From: Bacteroides sp. M10
Lineage (GTDB): Bacteria; Bacteroidota; Bacteroidia; Bacteroidales; Bacteroidaceae
DNA length: 64,000 nucleotides
NCBI RefSeq assembly: GCF_014334015.1
Contig: NZ_CP060488.1
Coordinates: 310,001 to 374,000, forward strand
Reading direction: 5' to 3'
Shown here: one piece after another, positions 16,080 through 23,846 of the stretch
Layout of the letters: each line of letters opens with the position of its first letter
Position numbering within the stretch: the stretch's first letter is position 1
Notes under the pieces: model-generated
What the model was told of the DNA's origin: nothing
The model's database searches: none
What the model saw: the letters and a program-made list of their open reading frames with translations, nothing else
Made by a program: the position numbers and the translations under genes

Positions 16080-16940
16080 ATGACACATAACGAAGCCATA
16101 GAACTATTGTTGAAAGAGTACACTTCTTCTGACAAGAAGCGGCTTACTGAGCTATTCATACAAACCTTGCCAATAGGTCGGATTCATTTTGGGCTTCAAG
16201 TTTTGTCGAAAATGAAAACATATTATGTTCATTCATATTCAATATACGACATTCCTAAAACAGGTGATTTTTACAAAGACGAGAGGTTGTGGATAAAAGA
16301 AAATAAAAAACTATTCTTAGAAAGAAAATACCTCTCCTTTGAGAATATGACCGTAGAACAACAAAGAGAAATTATGGATGAACCTACAATAAACTCTTGT
16401 TATATTTGTTCGTCTTCCTTTGAGAAAGATATTGAAAAATATCCATTCAATCCCAAATATGGGGTGAATGAATCTGATGTTTTTCACATGGTACAATGCT
16501 TACAGCAAGAGAATAGGGAAAGTGTGAATTTCCTGTATGATCCCAAACAACAAAAGGAAGGGCTGAGTATTCTTAAAGAAATCTTTGAGACTATCACATC
16601 CGTGCAGGAATCAGACGGGATTCGTTATGTGTACAAATTGTTGAAGAAAAAAGAATTTTTCAAGCATTGGAAGAAAGAGGAAAAGCGTATAAGTGTTAAG
16701 TTTGCAGAATTAGCTTTACAACGTCTGTTGGAAATAATGGGATACCTTAGTATTCTCCACACTGAAAAATATAGAGGTTCCTTTTATGAGTTTAATGAAG
16801 GATGTACTCCAAGAAGCAGCCGAAGTTCTGATTGGAATTACCCAGTGGATTTTTGGAGAGGCAAAAACGGCATTGATAAGATAGCTTTTCAGTATTGGTT
16901 TGGAGAGTATGATGAACTTGAAAAATTCTGGAAACAATAG
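16080..16940 (+). CDS. Cassette 20: hypothetical protein
   Basis: 286 residues, among the largest cassette products, and not recognised. Mostly helical and charged (KKKEFFKHWKKEEKRISVKF), with a Cys pair in NSCYICSSSF but no zinc-finger pattern and no membrane segment. Its ends (start GCCACT, end AGCGAC) are only partly complementary. It could be a defence effector rather than an immunity protein; nothing in the sequence decides this. Confidence 0.75.
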   Translation: MTHNEAIELLLKEYTSSDKKRLTELFIQTLPIGRIHFGLQVLSKMKTYYVHSYSIYDIPKTGDFYKDERLWIKENKKLFLERKYLSFENMTVEQQREIMDEPTINSCYICSSSFEKDIEKYPFNPKYGVNESDVFHMVQCLQQENRESVNFLYDPKQQKEGLSILKEIFETITSVQESDGIRYVYKLLKKKEFFKHWKKEEKRISVKFAELALQRLLEIMGYLSILHTEKYRGSFYEFNEGCTPRSSRSSDWNYPVDFWRGKNGIDKIAFQYWFGEYDELEKFWKQ

Positions 16941-16946
16941 AGCGAC

Positions 16947-16993
16947 TAACAAACGGATTAATCTACCAACAGCCGATTATCCACCTAACATTA
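16947..16993 (+). repeat. attC-like site 20 (type I variant)
   Basis: CGGATTAATC...GATTATCCACC with a changed loop; right core CTAACATTA. Confidence 0.76.
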
Positions 16994-17004
16994 TCAACTT
17001 ATTA

Positions 17005-17466
17005 ATGAATAAAATGAAAAAAGACAAACATATAAAAGTGCTATTCCACTTGGAACAAGATGAAGATGGCTATCCACCATTTTCTATTGAAGGTTTGTGG
17101 TGCAAAAAGGCAAGTAATGATACCTATATTGTCGATAATGTGCCATTCTATACCTATGGAATCAGTTTGGGGGATGAGATATGTGTTACAGAAGAAGATG
17201 GCGAATATCATTTTCAATCCATAGTGAATCCCTCTGGAAATAGCACATTGAGGGTACATTTTAACGATAAACGTATGCAGATGGTCAGAGACAAACTACT
17301 TGATATGGGATGCAAGGTAGAGATTTCTAATCTCTCTTCATTCGTATCCATAAATGTACCACAAGAAGTTTCCTTAAAAGTGGTCGAAGATGTTCTGACC
17401 AATATGCAAAAAGAATGTGATAGTTTGGCTTATGAACATGGTGTTGTCAGACAAAATATAAGTTGA
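17005..17466 (+). CDS. Cassette 21: DUF4265 family protein
   Basis: 153 residues. The DUF4265 pattern is clear: VLFHLEQDEDGYPPFSIEGLW, then NVPFYTYGISLGDEICVTEE and the late ferredoxin-like half NSTLRVHFNDKRMQMVRDKL. The family is frequent in immunity arrays; activity unknown. The stop TGA overlaps the left end of the following recombination site. ATG 17005 is used; 17014 is possible. Confidence 0.86.
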   Translation: MNKMKKDKHIKVLFHLEQDEDGYPPFSIEGLWCKKASNDTYIVDNVPFYTYGISLGDEICVTEEDGEYHFQSIVNPSGNSTLRVHFNDKRMQMVRDKLLDMGCKVEISNLSSFVSINVPQEVSLKVVEDVLTNMQKECDSLAYEHGVVRQNIS

Positions 17467-17513
17467 TAACAAACAGCAGACCGACTGAATAAGCGGAACG
17501 CTGCCGAACATTA
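17467..17513 (+). repeat. attC-like site 21 (type II)
   Basis: ACAGCAGACCG...CGGAACGCTGCC; the preceding AAGTTGA mirrors the cassette start TCAACTT. The stop codon of cassette 21 ends at its border. Confidence 0.8.
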
Positions 17514-17539
17514 TAAACTCTGGATATAAGGATGAATGT

Positions 17540-18031
17540 ATGAATAATCAATATGCAGTTTTAATAAGTAGTGAAATCCCTGAACTTGGAGAATTGGACT
17601 TACTGCGCTCAATTTACCGAGAGTTGAATGGTTATATGGAAGATTACAATAACCAAATCAACTTAGATGATTTGGGAGATTGGAAACTTCTCATACAGAT
17701 AAATCTTCGAAATACTAATGGGGGGATTGGGATTTTCAAACGGGCAAAACGTTTCCCATCTAATAAAGAGTTTGAAATATCTATTTCCATACCAGTACCA
17801 AATTTGGAGGAAGCACGCTATGGAATATCCGATATGACGGGGATTTATATTCCTTTAAATATTAAAAACTTCTACATTCTTTCTCCATGCTTTAGTAAAT
17901 ATGATAATTTGTATCATTATATTCTTGAGAGTGCAAAACAAACCATAGATGCAGCTTTTACTTATGGCTTTACATGTAACGGCAAAAGAATAAAGAAAAA
18001 AGAGTTTATAACAAACAGCACTACCGACTGA
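17540..18031 (+). CDS. Cassette 22: hypothetical protein, possibly Imm9-like
   Basis: 163 residues. The N-terminal strand YAVLISSEIPELGELDLLRS and the middle KEFEISISIPVPNLEEARYG vaguely resemble Imm9-type immunity proteins; the match is weak. The last residues (ITNSTTD) and the stop codon are encoded inside the recombination site, so the C-terminus would change if the cassette were recombined in another register. Confidence 0.75.
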   Translation: MNNQYAVLISSEIPELGELDLLRSIYRELNGYMEDYNNQINLDDLGDWKLLIQINLRNTNGGIGIFKRAKRFPSNKEFEISISIPVPNLEEARYGISDMTGIYIPLNIKNFYILSPCFSKYDNLYHYILESAKQTIDAAFTYGFTCNGKRIKKKEFITNSTTD

Positions 18032-18057
18032 ATAAGGCGGAACGCTGCAAACCATTA
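18009..18057 (+). repeat. attC-like site 22 (type II)
   Basis: ACAGC...GCTGC arms and CCGACTGAATAAGGCGG; right core AACCATTA. The preceding AGAGTTTA is an 8-bp mirror of the cassette start TAAACTCT. Confidence 0.8.
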
Positions 18058-18066
18058 GTAATAAAT

Positions 18067-18573
18067 ATGAAATCTGAATTTCACAGTGTTATAAATGAAT
18101 TTCAACGTTTACTCAATGAGTATAACTTTAAGTGCCCTAAGAAATTATGGTATGATGATCTTATATGTTTAAGTAAACATATCATTGATATATATTATTG
18201 TTATATAATAGCACGAGTATATAAACATAATGGCTCATTAGAAGTAACAATGTGGGTTGGTGTCATTGATCGTCCGGATGATGGGCTTGAAAATCTGTCA
18301 GCAAACATTAAGATCCAGATTGGATATAACCAAACCTGCGATGAAACTTTTTTCAAAGAATGCGAAGGTAAAATAGTCAATATTATTGAAAGCGGCAGTT
18401 TGGTTAATTTAATTAATGTGTCTCAAATAGAAATGAAGACACCTTCTTTTCATAATGGGCGATATGAGGTGTTTACCTTATATCTCATGCCGTTTTATAA
18501 GATGGTCTTGGAACAGGCTAATTACAATAAGAAGATACTAAACAGTAAAAAAAAACTGCCGGGTTATTATTGA
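18067..18573 (+). CDS. Cassette 23: hypothetical protein
   Basis: 168 residues, not recognised. It has an N-terminal helix (VINEFQRLLNEYNFKCPKKL), a Tyr-rich strand (IIDIYYCYIIARVYK) and a long beta-containing middle. The overall layout is similar to cassettes 22 and 25, which may form a loose family. Unusually for this array, the stop is followed by about 120 bp of non-coding DNA before the recombination site, opening with a perfect palindrome. Confidence 0.74.
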   Translation: MKSEFHSVINEFQRLLNEYNFKCPKKLWYDDLICLSKHIIDIYYCYIIARVYKHNGSLEVTMWVGVIDRPDDGLENLSANIKIQIGYNQTCDETFFKECEGKIVNIIESGSLVNLINVSQIEMKTPSFHNGRYEVFTLYLMPFYKMVLEQANYNKKILNSKKKLPGYY

Positions 18574-18593
18574 AAATATTTTCAATAATAACC
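18562..18593. repeat. Perfect 32-bp palindrome
   Basis: GGTTATTATTGAAAAT followed directly by its exact reverse complement. It overlaps the stop codon of cassette 23. It could be a terminator stem (no T-tract follows) or a protein-binding site. Confidence 0.7.
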
Positions 18594-18695
18594 TATCAGG
18601 GGAAATGAAAATGTTCTTTGATAAACTTGGGCTAAATTCCACTATTGACATAATTTGGGAGTTATGTTACATTTATTCTCTGTGAAATATATTAC
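18594..18695. other. Non-coding tail of cassette 23
   Basis: About 100 bp between the palindrome and the recombination site. A 26-codon frame from ATG 18605 (MKMFFDKLGLNSTIDIIWEL then CYIYSL) is present but unsupported and may be a gene remnant. Confidence 0.4.
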
Positions 18696-18743
18696 TAACA
18701 AGGTCGATATAACAGCTAAACGCTGTCCCTCACCAACCCATTA
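18696..18743 (+). repeat. attC-like site 23 (divergent hairpin)
   Basis: ACAGC-TAAAC-GCTGT inner inverted repeat; right core ACCCATTA. The preceding TATTAC mirrors the cassette start GTAATA. Confidence 0.76.
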
Positions 18744-18763
18744 TAAACTCGTAAAATAAAAAT

Positions 18764-19258
18764 ATGATTGAAGCACTGAAAAATATAGGATTCGTCGTTA
18801 CAGAACGATTGGAAAGAAAAGAATTAAGCTCTGATTTACAAAATCGGTACTCCGAACTTCCTGCGGACTATCAGGAGTTTTTACAACGGTTTCAGACAAT
18901 CACGAATGAAAGTGATAATGTTTGGTTTAATTCCATAGAGGATTTTAACGGAGAAAGCGATAGTGGATTCCGTTGGAATGAATTTGAGCTGATGGGACTT
19001 GAGGCGTTGGCAGATGATAAGGAATCCTGTGATATGATACGCCTGTTTTGGGATAGCCATATTCCTATTCTTATGTCAGTAAAAGATGGATACCAATATT
19101 TGTGCATAGATTTATCTCCGGAAAATTACGGTAAAATCTATTATGGAGTTGAACCTGAATTTGAAGATTCGGCAGAATTTGTTTGCGATAGCTTCAATCA
19201 TTTATTGGAAATGTTGTCTTCCAATAAAAAGAATGATATACTGACAAATTTCAAATAG
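18764..19258 (+). CDS. Cassette 24: SUKH family protein (paralog of cassette 12)
   Basis: 164 residues, the same protein as cassette 12 except Val for Ile at residue 10. Several silent changes are visible in the gene, and the downstream recombination sites differ at a few bases, so this duplication is older than that of cassettes 1 and 19. Both copies share the cassette start TAAACTCG and its mirrored end. Confidence 0.85.
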   Translation: MIEALKNIGFVVTERLERKELSSDLQNRYSELPADYQEFLQRFQTITNESDNVWFNSIEDFNGESDSGFRWNEFELMGLEALADDKESCDMIRLFWDSHIPILMSVKDGYQYLCIDLSPENYGKIYYGVEPEFEDSAEFVCDSFNHLLEMLSSNKKNDILTNFK

Positions 19259-19263
19259 GTTTA

Positions 19264-19312
19264 TAACAAGCAGATAAATCTCTCTGAAAGATTGATTGTC
19301 CGCCAAACATTA
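19264..19312 (+). repeat. attC-like site 24 (type I)
   Basis: Differs from site 12 by GTCCGCCAAAC in place of ATCCACCGAAC in the right arm. The preceding GTTTA mirrors TAAAC. Confidence 0.78.
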
Positions 19313-19331
19313 CTAACGATAACAAATTTGT

Positions 19332-19715
19332 ATGAAAGTTTTTATTGGAGGTGAATTGGAACATAGTATTTCTGATAAGTTTCGTAAAGCAAGAAACTCT
19401 GTAATAGAATATATGGATTGTCTATGTGATATTTCATATATTAATGAACTAAGTTTCTATGTATTCTGCTTAAAAGGATTTACTGCAAATCCATTAAGTA
19501 GATATTCGAAAAAACGTAATCGGATAGAATTGGAAATTCTACTCCCATTTGATAAATTTGAAACAGCAAATGATTCTCAATGCGTTGAGATATTGAAACA
19601 AAGTATTCTTGATGCTATTGAGAACTATAAAAATAAAAACATTCCACAACAATATATTGATGTAATTGTAGAAAAAATGAAAGCATCAATTAATGAATTC
19701 GTTAGTAACAAATAG
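19332..19715 (+). CDS. Cassette 25: Imm44-like protein
   Basis: 127 residues. The opening MKVFIGGELEHSISDKFRKA and the segment RNRIELEILLPFDKFE are reminiscent of the Imm44 immunity family (moderate confidence, from memory). The stop codon is inside the truncated recombination site that follows. It is the last complete cassette of array 1. Confidence 0.76.
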   Translation: MKVFIGGELEHSISDKFRKARNSVIEYMDCLCDISYINELSFYVFCLKGFTANPLSRYSKKRNRIELEILLPFDKFETANDSQCVEILKQSILDAIENYKNKNIPQQYIDVIVEKMKASINEFVSNK

Positions 19716-19738
19716 CACTACTGCTTAAAGCGGAACGA
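19706..19738 (+). repeat. Truncated attC-like site 25
   Basis: Left half of a type II site (TAACAAATAGC...AAGCGGAAC), broken before the GCTGCC arm and ACATTA core. The preceding GTTAG mirrors the cassette start CTAAC. The break after GCGGAAC is at the same place as in site 36. Confidence 0.75.
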
Positions 19739-19787
19739 TGATGATGTTTCGGCTTCTGCCGTGAAATGGAAATTAGCCGATATGTAA
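19737..19787 (+). pseudogene. C-terminal remnant of a cassette-2 relative
   Basis: The frame reads DDDVSASAVKWKLADM and a stop. This matches the last 16 residues of the cassette 2 product with one change. It is joined directly to the broken recombination site, so a deletion has removed the right half of that site and most of a further cassette, ending array 1. Confidence 0.82.
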
Positions 19788-19830
19788 GTAATCCCAGAGA
19801 TAGAACCGATGCTTATTCTCCTGCCGTTTA

Positions 19831-20226
19831 TCATGCCCAATGTATAAACCCGAAGTGAAACATCAGTGCGACATTCACCACGGTCAGGGCGATAGCGATA
19901 AGGACTATTTTGGCGAGCTTCCTGCCGGGATGTTTCATCTTTCCGTAATATTCACGAAGTGCTTCACGCCGCCCGGCTGTGTAGCGGAGCTGACAGAACA
20001 AGTCGGGAAGAAAGCAAAGAATCATCACTATGGCAAAAGCAACAATCCAACTGAAATAGCGAAACATCAACGGTGTTCCAAGCGGTACGAGTATGGCAAA
20101 GAGCCAGCAAAAGAGCAACAGCATACGCCCGTTAAGGTTGGTATGCTCCCTTTCGTGCCATATCTCGGCTACATACCACATATAGTCGATGAAGCAGAAC
20201 CGGTATTTGCGATTGTCCTTATCCAT
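19831..20226 (-). CDS. Small membrane protein
   Basis: 131 residues with four predicted membrane segments (LLLFCWLFAILVPLGTP, SWIVAFAIVMILCFLPD, KIVLIAIALTVVNVALM and a weaker first one). The N-terminus YRFCFIDYMWYVAEIWHE and the layout resemble the N-terminal half of the cassette 38 product (YYFFDYLFWLGEMAQWHY), so the two are probable distant relatives. It lies downstream of mobC on the same strand, separated by a terminator. The ATG at 20226 is preferred to 20256. Function unknown. Confidence 0.72.
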   Translation of the reverse strand: MDKDNRKYRFCFIDYMWYVAEIWHEREHTNLNGRMLLLFCWLFAILVPLGTPLMFRYFSWIVAFAIVMILCFLPDLFCQLRYTAGRREALREYYGKMKHPGRKLAKIVLIAIALTVVNVALMFHFGFIHWA

Positions 20227-20295
20227 ATCATTACAAAAATAATGTTTTCTACCCACTTAACCATTACTTCATGCCGAAAAACACCATACCCGATA

Positions 20296-20336
20296 AAAAG
20301 AACCTCGCCGGCTTGTTCTTGCCGACGGGGTATTTT
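20296..20336 (-). terminator. Terminator downstream of mobC
   Basis: On the minus strand CCCCGTCGGC and GCCGGCGAGG form a stem with an 8-base loop, followed by a TTCTTTTTAT run just past the mobC stop. Confidence 0.7.
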
Positions 20337-20341
20337 TATCC

Positions 20342-21430
20342 TCACTTGTCCTTAATCAGATGCGACAGCTCCGGGTCTGCTTTGATGCGCCCGATCTCGT
20401 CGGCGACAATCTGCCTGACCTCGCTCTTGATGCGGTAGTAGTTGGCGTCGATCTGCTGCTGCATGGTGTCGTTGCCGTCCTTGTCGGTGAAGTCGATGAT
20501 CTGCGGTATCTTCACGTAGCGGGCGGTCTCCCGCCTGACCTTCTCGTTATCCACGACAATCTCGGCATGGAAAATCTTCTGCTCGATACGCTCGTCGAAA
20601 TTGTCGGCTACCGCCCCGACGAACATACCCTGTGTGAGGTTGGAAATCTTGCTTGCCGGAATGAGGCTGTCCATCTGGGTATTGATGGAGACGGAGGTCT
20701 CGTTCCGGTTGATAGTCATGTTCTGCCGTTTCTGCAAGACCTTGCCGAAACGCTCGGAGAGCGTCTTGGCAGTTTCGGCAACTACCTGACCTGCAAAGAC
20801 ATTGCCGACCGTATTGCAAATAACAGCGGACTCTTTGTCTCCATAATCACGCTTTAGCTGGCTGAAATCCTGAAAGCCGAGCATGACGGCTACCTTGTTG
20901 CTTCGGGCGGTGGCAATGAGGTTGTCCAGTCCACGCATATAGATGGTGGGCAGCTCGTCGATAATCACGGCGGATTTGAGCCGCTTCTTCTTGTTGATGA
21001 GTTTCACGATGCGGGAGTTGTACAGTCCCAACGCCGCCCCGTAGATGCCCTGACGGTCGGGGTTGTTACCGACTACGAGCACCTTCGGCTCTTCGGGATT
21101 GTTGATGTCGAGGGTGAAATCGTCCGCCGTCATCACCCAGTAGAGCGCCGGGGAGATCATGCGGGAAAGCGGTATCTTGGCACTGGCTATCTGCCCCTGC
21201 AACTGCTCCACCGCCGAGGATTCCCATGCGTCCATGAAGGGAGAAAGGTAGTTCTCCAACTCCGGGTACGAGGTGAGGATGGGGAAAATGTCGGCGTACT
21301 TGCGGTTCAGGAACTCAATGGCATGGGGGAAGGTGCAATACTTGCCGTTCTTGTAGATTTTGAGATACCATATAATGCTGGCTAACAGAATGATAGGCGA
21401 TTCTACGAAGAAATCGCCCTGTTTGGAAAT
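20342..21430 (-). CDS. mobC: MobC/TraG-type coupling protein, exon 2
   Basis: C-terminal 362 residues of the type IV coupling protein, resuming after the group II intron at ISKQGDFFVESPIILL. It carries the Walker B-like VIIDELPTIY and the conserved RGLDNLIATARSNKVAVMLG and QDFSQLK blocks of VirD4/TraG ATPases. Joined to exon 1 the frame is kept, giving a 668-residue protein of normal family length. The coupling protein docks the relaxase-DNA complex at the secretion channel. Stop at 20342, with the terminator just beyond. Confidence 0.9.
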   Translation of the reverse strand: MSKQGDFFVESPIILLASIIWYLKIYKNGKYCTFPHAIEFLNRKYADIFPILTSYPELENYLSPFMDAWESSAVEQLQGQIASAKIPLSRMISPALYWVMTADDFTLDINNPEEPKVLVVGNNPDRQGIYGAALGLYNSRIVKLINKKKRLKSAVIIDELPTIYMRGLDNLIATARSNKVAVMLGFQDFSQLKRDYGDKESAVICNTVGNVFAGQVVAETAKTLSERFGKVLQKRQNMTINRNETSVSINTQMDSLIPASKISNLTQGMFVGAVADNFDERIEQKIFHAEIVVDNEKVRRETARYVKIPQIIDFTDKDGNDTMQQQIDANYYRIKSEVRQIVADEIGRIKADPELSHLIKDK

Positions 21431-23846
21431 ATCGGGTAAGTCAAGGGCATTGCTGCCCCCTTCTCCCCTAAGAACCGTACATGAGAGTTTCCCCTCATAC
21501 GGCTCAAGCAACTCAATATTTCTATTTGTTGTTAGAAATCGGCTCATACTTTCAACATTTTCGTTTATTTCGCTTGTAGCAGTTGTTGTGGACAAGTTGC
21601 CGTACAATCGAACCACCAACAGATATTTCGTTGACGTTCCATGCTTTTGTACAATCTATTTCCTTGCCACATAACGGACAAATCCGGTTCTGCTTGTTCC
21701 ATAAATATAAGAGAGACTTACGTCCCTTGAGAGATTCCAGCATTTGTTGCTCCTTTCGCTGAAAGAAATAATCATCGTATTCCGGGTCGAAAGGGTTTGC
21801 CTCACCTTTGATTTGCTTGTACGGGGTATAATGTATATCCGACAACCTTTTAAGGGTCAGGTAGTTCACTTTCTTGCTCTTGGTTTCATATTTCCATGCA
21901 AACGTCCATTTACGCCCCCGAATTTCATGCCAATATTTGTCTGCAACCCAAGACTTGCGTTTCTTTGGATGGCGACGTAAAGCCCATTTCTTCGTGAGAT
22001 TGTAAATGTGATTGTCACAACCATGAAAAGCATCGGTTGATGCACCATATCGGTAATAGTTGCCCCAACCTGTGATTACAGGATTAAGCATTCGTATCAG
22101 CGATTCCTGCTTACACATTTTATGTCCTTTAACGATGTCACCGATTTTTGCCCTGAAGCGTTTCTGTGCATCTTTGGACGGGGATGTGTATAGCCTTTTG
22201 CCAAACTTCCTCACATTGAAACCTAAGAAATCAAAACCGTCGTATATGTTCGTAATGGTAGTTTTCTCTTCGGATAAGGTCAGCCCTCTTTCTTTGAGAA
22301 ATTCTATCACGATAGGTTTGACTTCGTTTTCCAATAGCTCCTTATCTCGACCTGTGATTATAAAGTCATCCGCATAACGAATAAGGTTTACCTTGTAGTG
22401 GAATGTCTTATTGTTGCGCCATAATCTTTTGAATCTTTCAGCCAAGAGTGGTTGAAGTCCGTCAAGTGCTATATTTGCAAGTGTCGGTGATATGATACCT
22501 CCTTGTGGTGTACCCTCTTCTGTCGGAAATAGTTTGCCATTGAATACAGCTCCACATTTCAGCCATTTTCTGAGTATCGTCTTATCCATAGGGATATGAT
22601 TAAGAAGCCAGTCGTGGCTGATATGGTCGAAGCAGCCTTTAATGTCTCCCTCCAAAATCCATTCGGGGGAATGCTGGCGGTTTAGAACCGTATCAATCTG
22701 ACGGATAGCGTCCATTGTCCTGCGTTTCTTGCGGAAACCATAAGAAAAGCGGTCGCCTGTCGTTTCGGCTATCGGTTCCAATGCCATGAGATATAATGCC
22801 TGCATCGCCCTGTCTTTCATTGTCGGTATTCCCAACGGTCGGAGTTTACCGTTCTTTTTCTTGATGTGAACCCTACGAAGCGGCTGCGGATTGTAACCAC
22901 GACGTTTCAGTTCACCGATTGCTTTGTACTTGCGCTTGGGAGAATCCCAAAGCTGTTTATCTACTCCAGACGTTTTCTTCCCTTTGTTGGAAGTAACCCT
23001 CTTTACCGCCAATGCCTTGGCGTAAAAAGAGTGGGTCAGCATCCACTGCAAGGCTTTCACCTTGTTATGTCTGCCTTCCTTTTGAGCCTTTACAATACGC
23101 GCTTGTAGCTTTCGGACATAGGCTTCACACTTGGACCAGTCCATGCCGTCCCAAGTTAGATTCCTACTATCAGCAGGCGCACACGATGTTTTAGTTTCGT
23201 TCATTTGCTTTCCTCCTTTTGAAAGTTCTAAAAGTTATCTTGTAAAGAGTTACCATATACGGAAGTCTGCCCACTTTCGTGTCGGATGATGTCACCAATA
23301 ACAACCCGTGATGTTGATTCAATCCGTATCCACCCCATTACAGGGTGGCATTCGCTTTTTCCGTTATCTCATACCTGCACCCCATTCGGCTTGCCTTGCG
23401 GTTCGCTTACTCGCATTCTTACGAGAGAGATACAGGCTTGCCCTGTTCCACGTAATTGACAAACGGATAGTTTAGGTTCTGCCAAGTCCGCCGGCAGTGC
23501 TGTGTCCGTGTAACCCCAACATGGGCAAGGGTTATCCGACTGCTTACCTTTTGGTGAGAGCTAAAGTATCTTGCGCTCCTTCAAACCTTACGACGGCTAA
23601 AGTCAGTTCACTTACGTTAACCATGCTATCCAGCCTCGCCACTCAACGGTATGATACTAACCGTCCTTGACATTCCCTCACGGTTCAGTCTTGTCCTTTC
23701 GGAAAGTGTACTTTGTCCTATAAGCTTGGCACAACCCATCACTGGAGATGCACCTTATAGTAGGCTACCGCTGACGGAACAGCGGGTTAAATCATGCAAT
23801 TAATATCACTGTCTAACAATCAATTACGTGACTTTACAGGTCACAC
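21431..23846 (-). mobile_element. Group II intron inserted in mobC
   Basis: A 2416-bp retroelement in sense orientation with mobC. Its 5' end is GTGTGACC, matching the GUGYG rule. Its 3' end shows domain V (GAGCCGTATGAGGGGAAACT, then CTCATGTACGGTTC) and domain VI ending ACCCGAT. Excision joins RTW to ISKQGDFF with no frame change, so mobC should work after splicing. The maturase lies in domain IV; about 640 bp upstream of it (23205-23846) hold ribozyme domains I-III without genes. Confidence 0.9.
21552..23204 (-). CDS. ltrA: Group II intron reverse transcriptase/maturase
   Basis: 550 residues. Order: RT N-terminal domain (about 20-90), RT fingers-palm with LRPLGIPTMKDRAMQALY, EGDIKGCFDHISHDWL, GTPQGGIISPTLANIALDG and the catalytic RYADDFIITG, maturase X domain (about 350-450), and a C-terminal HNH-like zinc region starting CPLCGKEI and ending LVHNNCYKR. 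The usual HH pair of the HNH nuclease is not visible, so endonuclease activity may be lost while splicing activity is kept. It should help the intron splice and retrohome. It begins at the ATG at 23204 inside the intron. Confidence 0.93.
   Translation of the reverse strand: MNETKTSCAPADSRNLTWDGMDWSKCEAYVRKLQARIVKAQKEGRHNKVKALQWMLTHSFYAKALAVKRVTSNKGKKTSGVDKQLWDSPKRKYKAIGELKRRGYNPQPLRRVHIKKKNGKLRPLGIPTMKDRAMQALYLMALEPIAETTGDRFSYGFRKKRRTMDAIRQIDTVLNRQHSPEWILEGDIKGCFDHISHDWLLNHIPMDKTILRKWLKCGAVFNGKLFPTEEGTPQGGIISPTLANIALDGLQPLLAERFKRLWRNNKTFHYKVNLIRYADDFIITGRDKELLENEVKPIVIEFLKERGLTLSEEKTTITNIYDGFDFLGFNVRKFGKRLYTSPSKDAQKRFRAKIGDIVKGHKMCKQESLIRMLNPVITGWGNYYRYGASTDAFHGCDNHIYNLTKKWALRRHPKKRKSWVADKYWHEIRGRKWTFAWKYETKSKKVNYLTLKRLSDIHYTPYKQIKGEANPFDPEYDDYFFQRKEQQMLESLKGRKSLLYLWNKQNRICPLCGKEIDCTKAWNVNEISVGGSIVRQLVHNNCYKRNKRKC

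Noticed and set aside
4116..19715. Toxin genes among the cassettes
   Set aside because: No nuclease, deaminase, pore-forming or secretion-tagged (PAAR, Rhs, LXG) domain was recognised; all recognised families are immunity-type or protein-binding folds.
4707..19720. Regularly spaced repeats considered as a CRISPR array
   Set aside because: Spacing is that of whole genes (300-1000 bp), the repeats are divergent hairpins and no cas genes are present.
21552..23204. The reverse transcriptase as a retron or other defence reverse transcriptase
   Set aside because: Maturase domain, GUGYG start, domain V/VI end and in-frame exon junction identify a group II intron.
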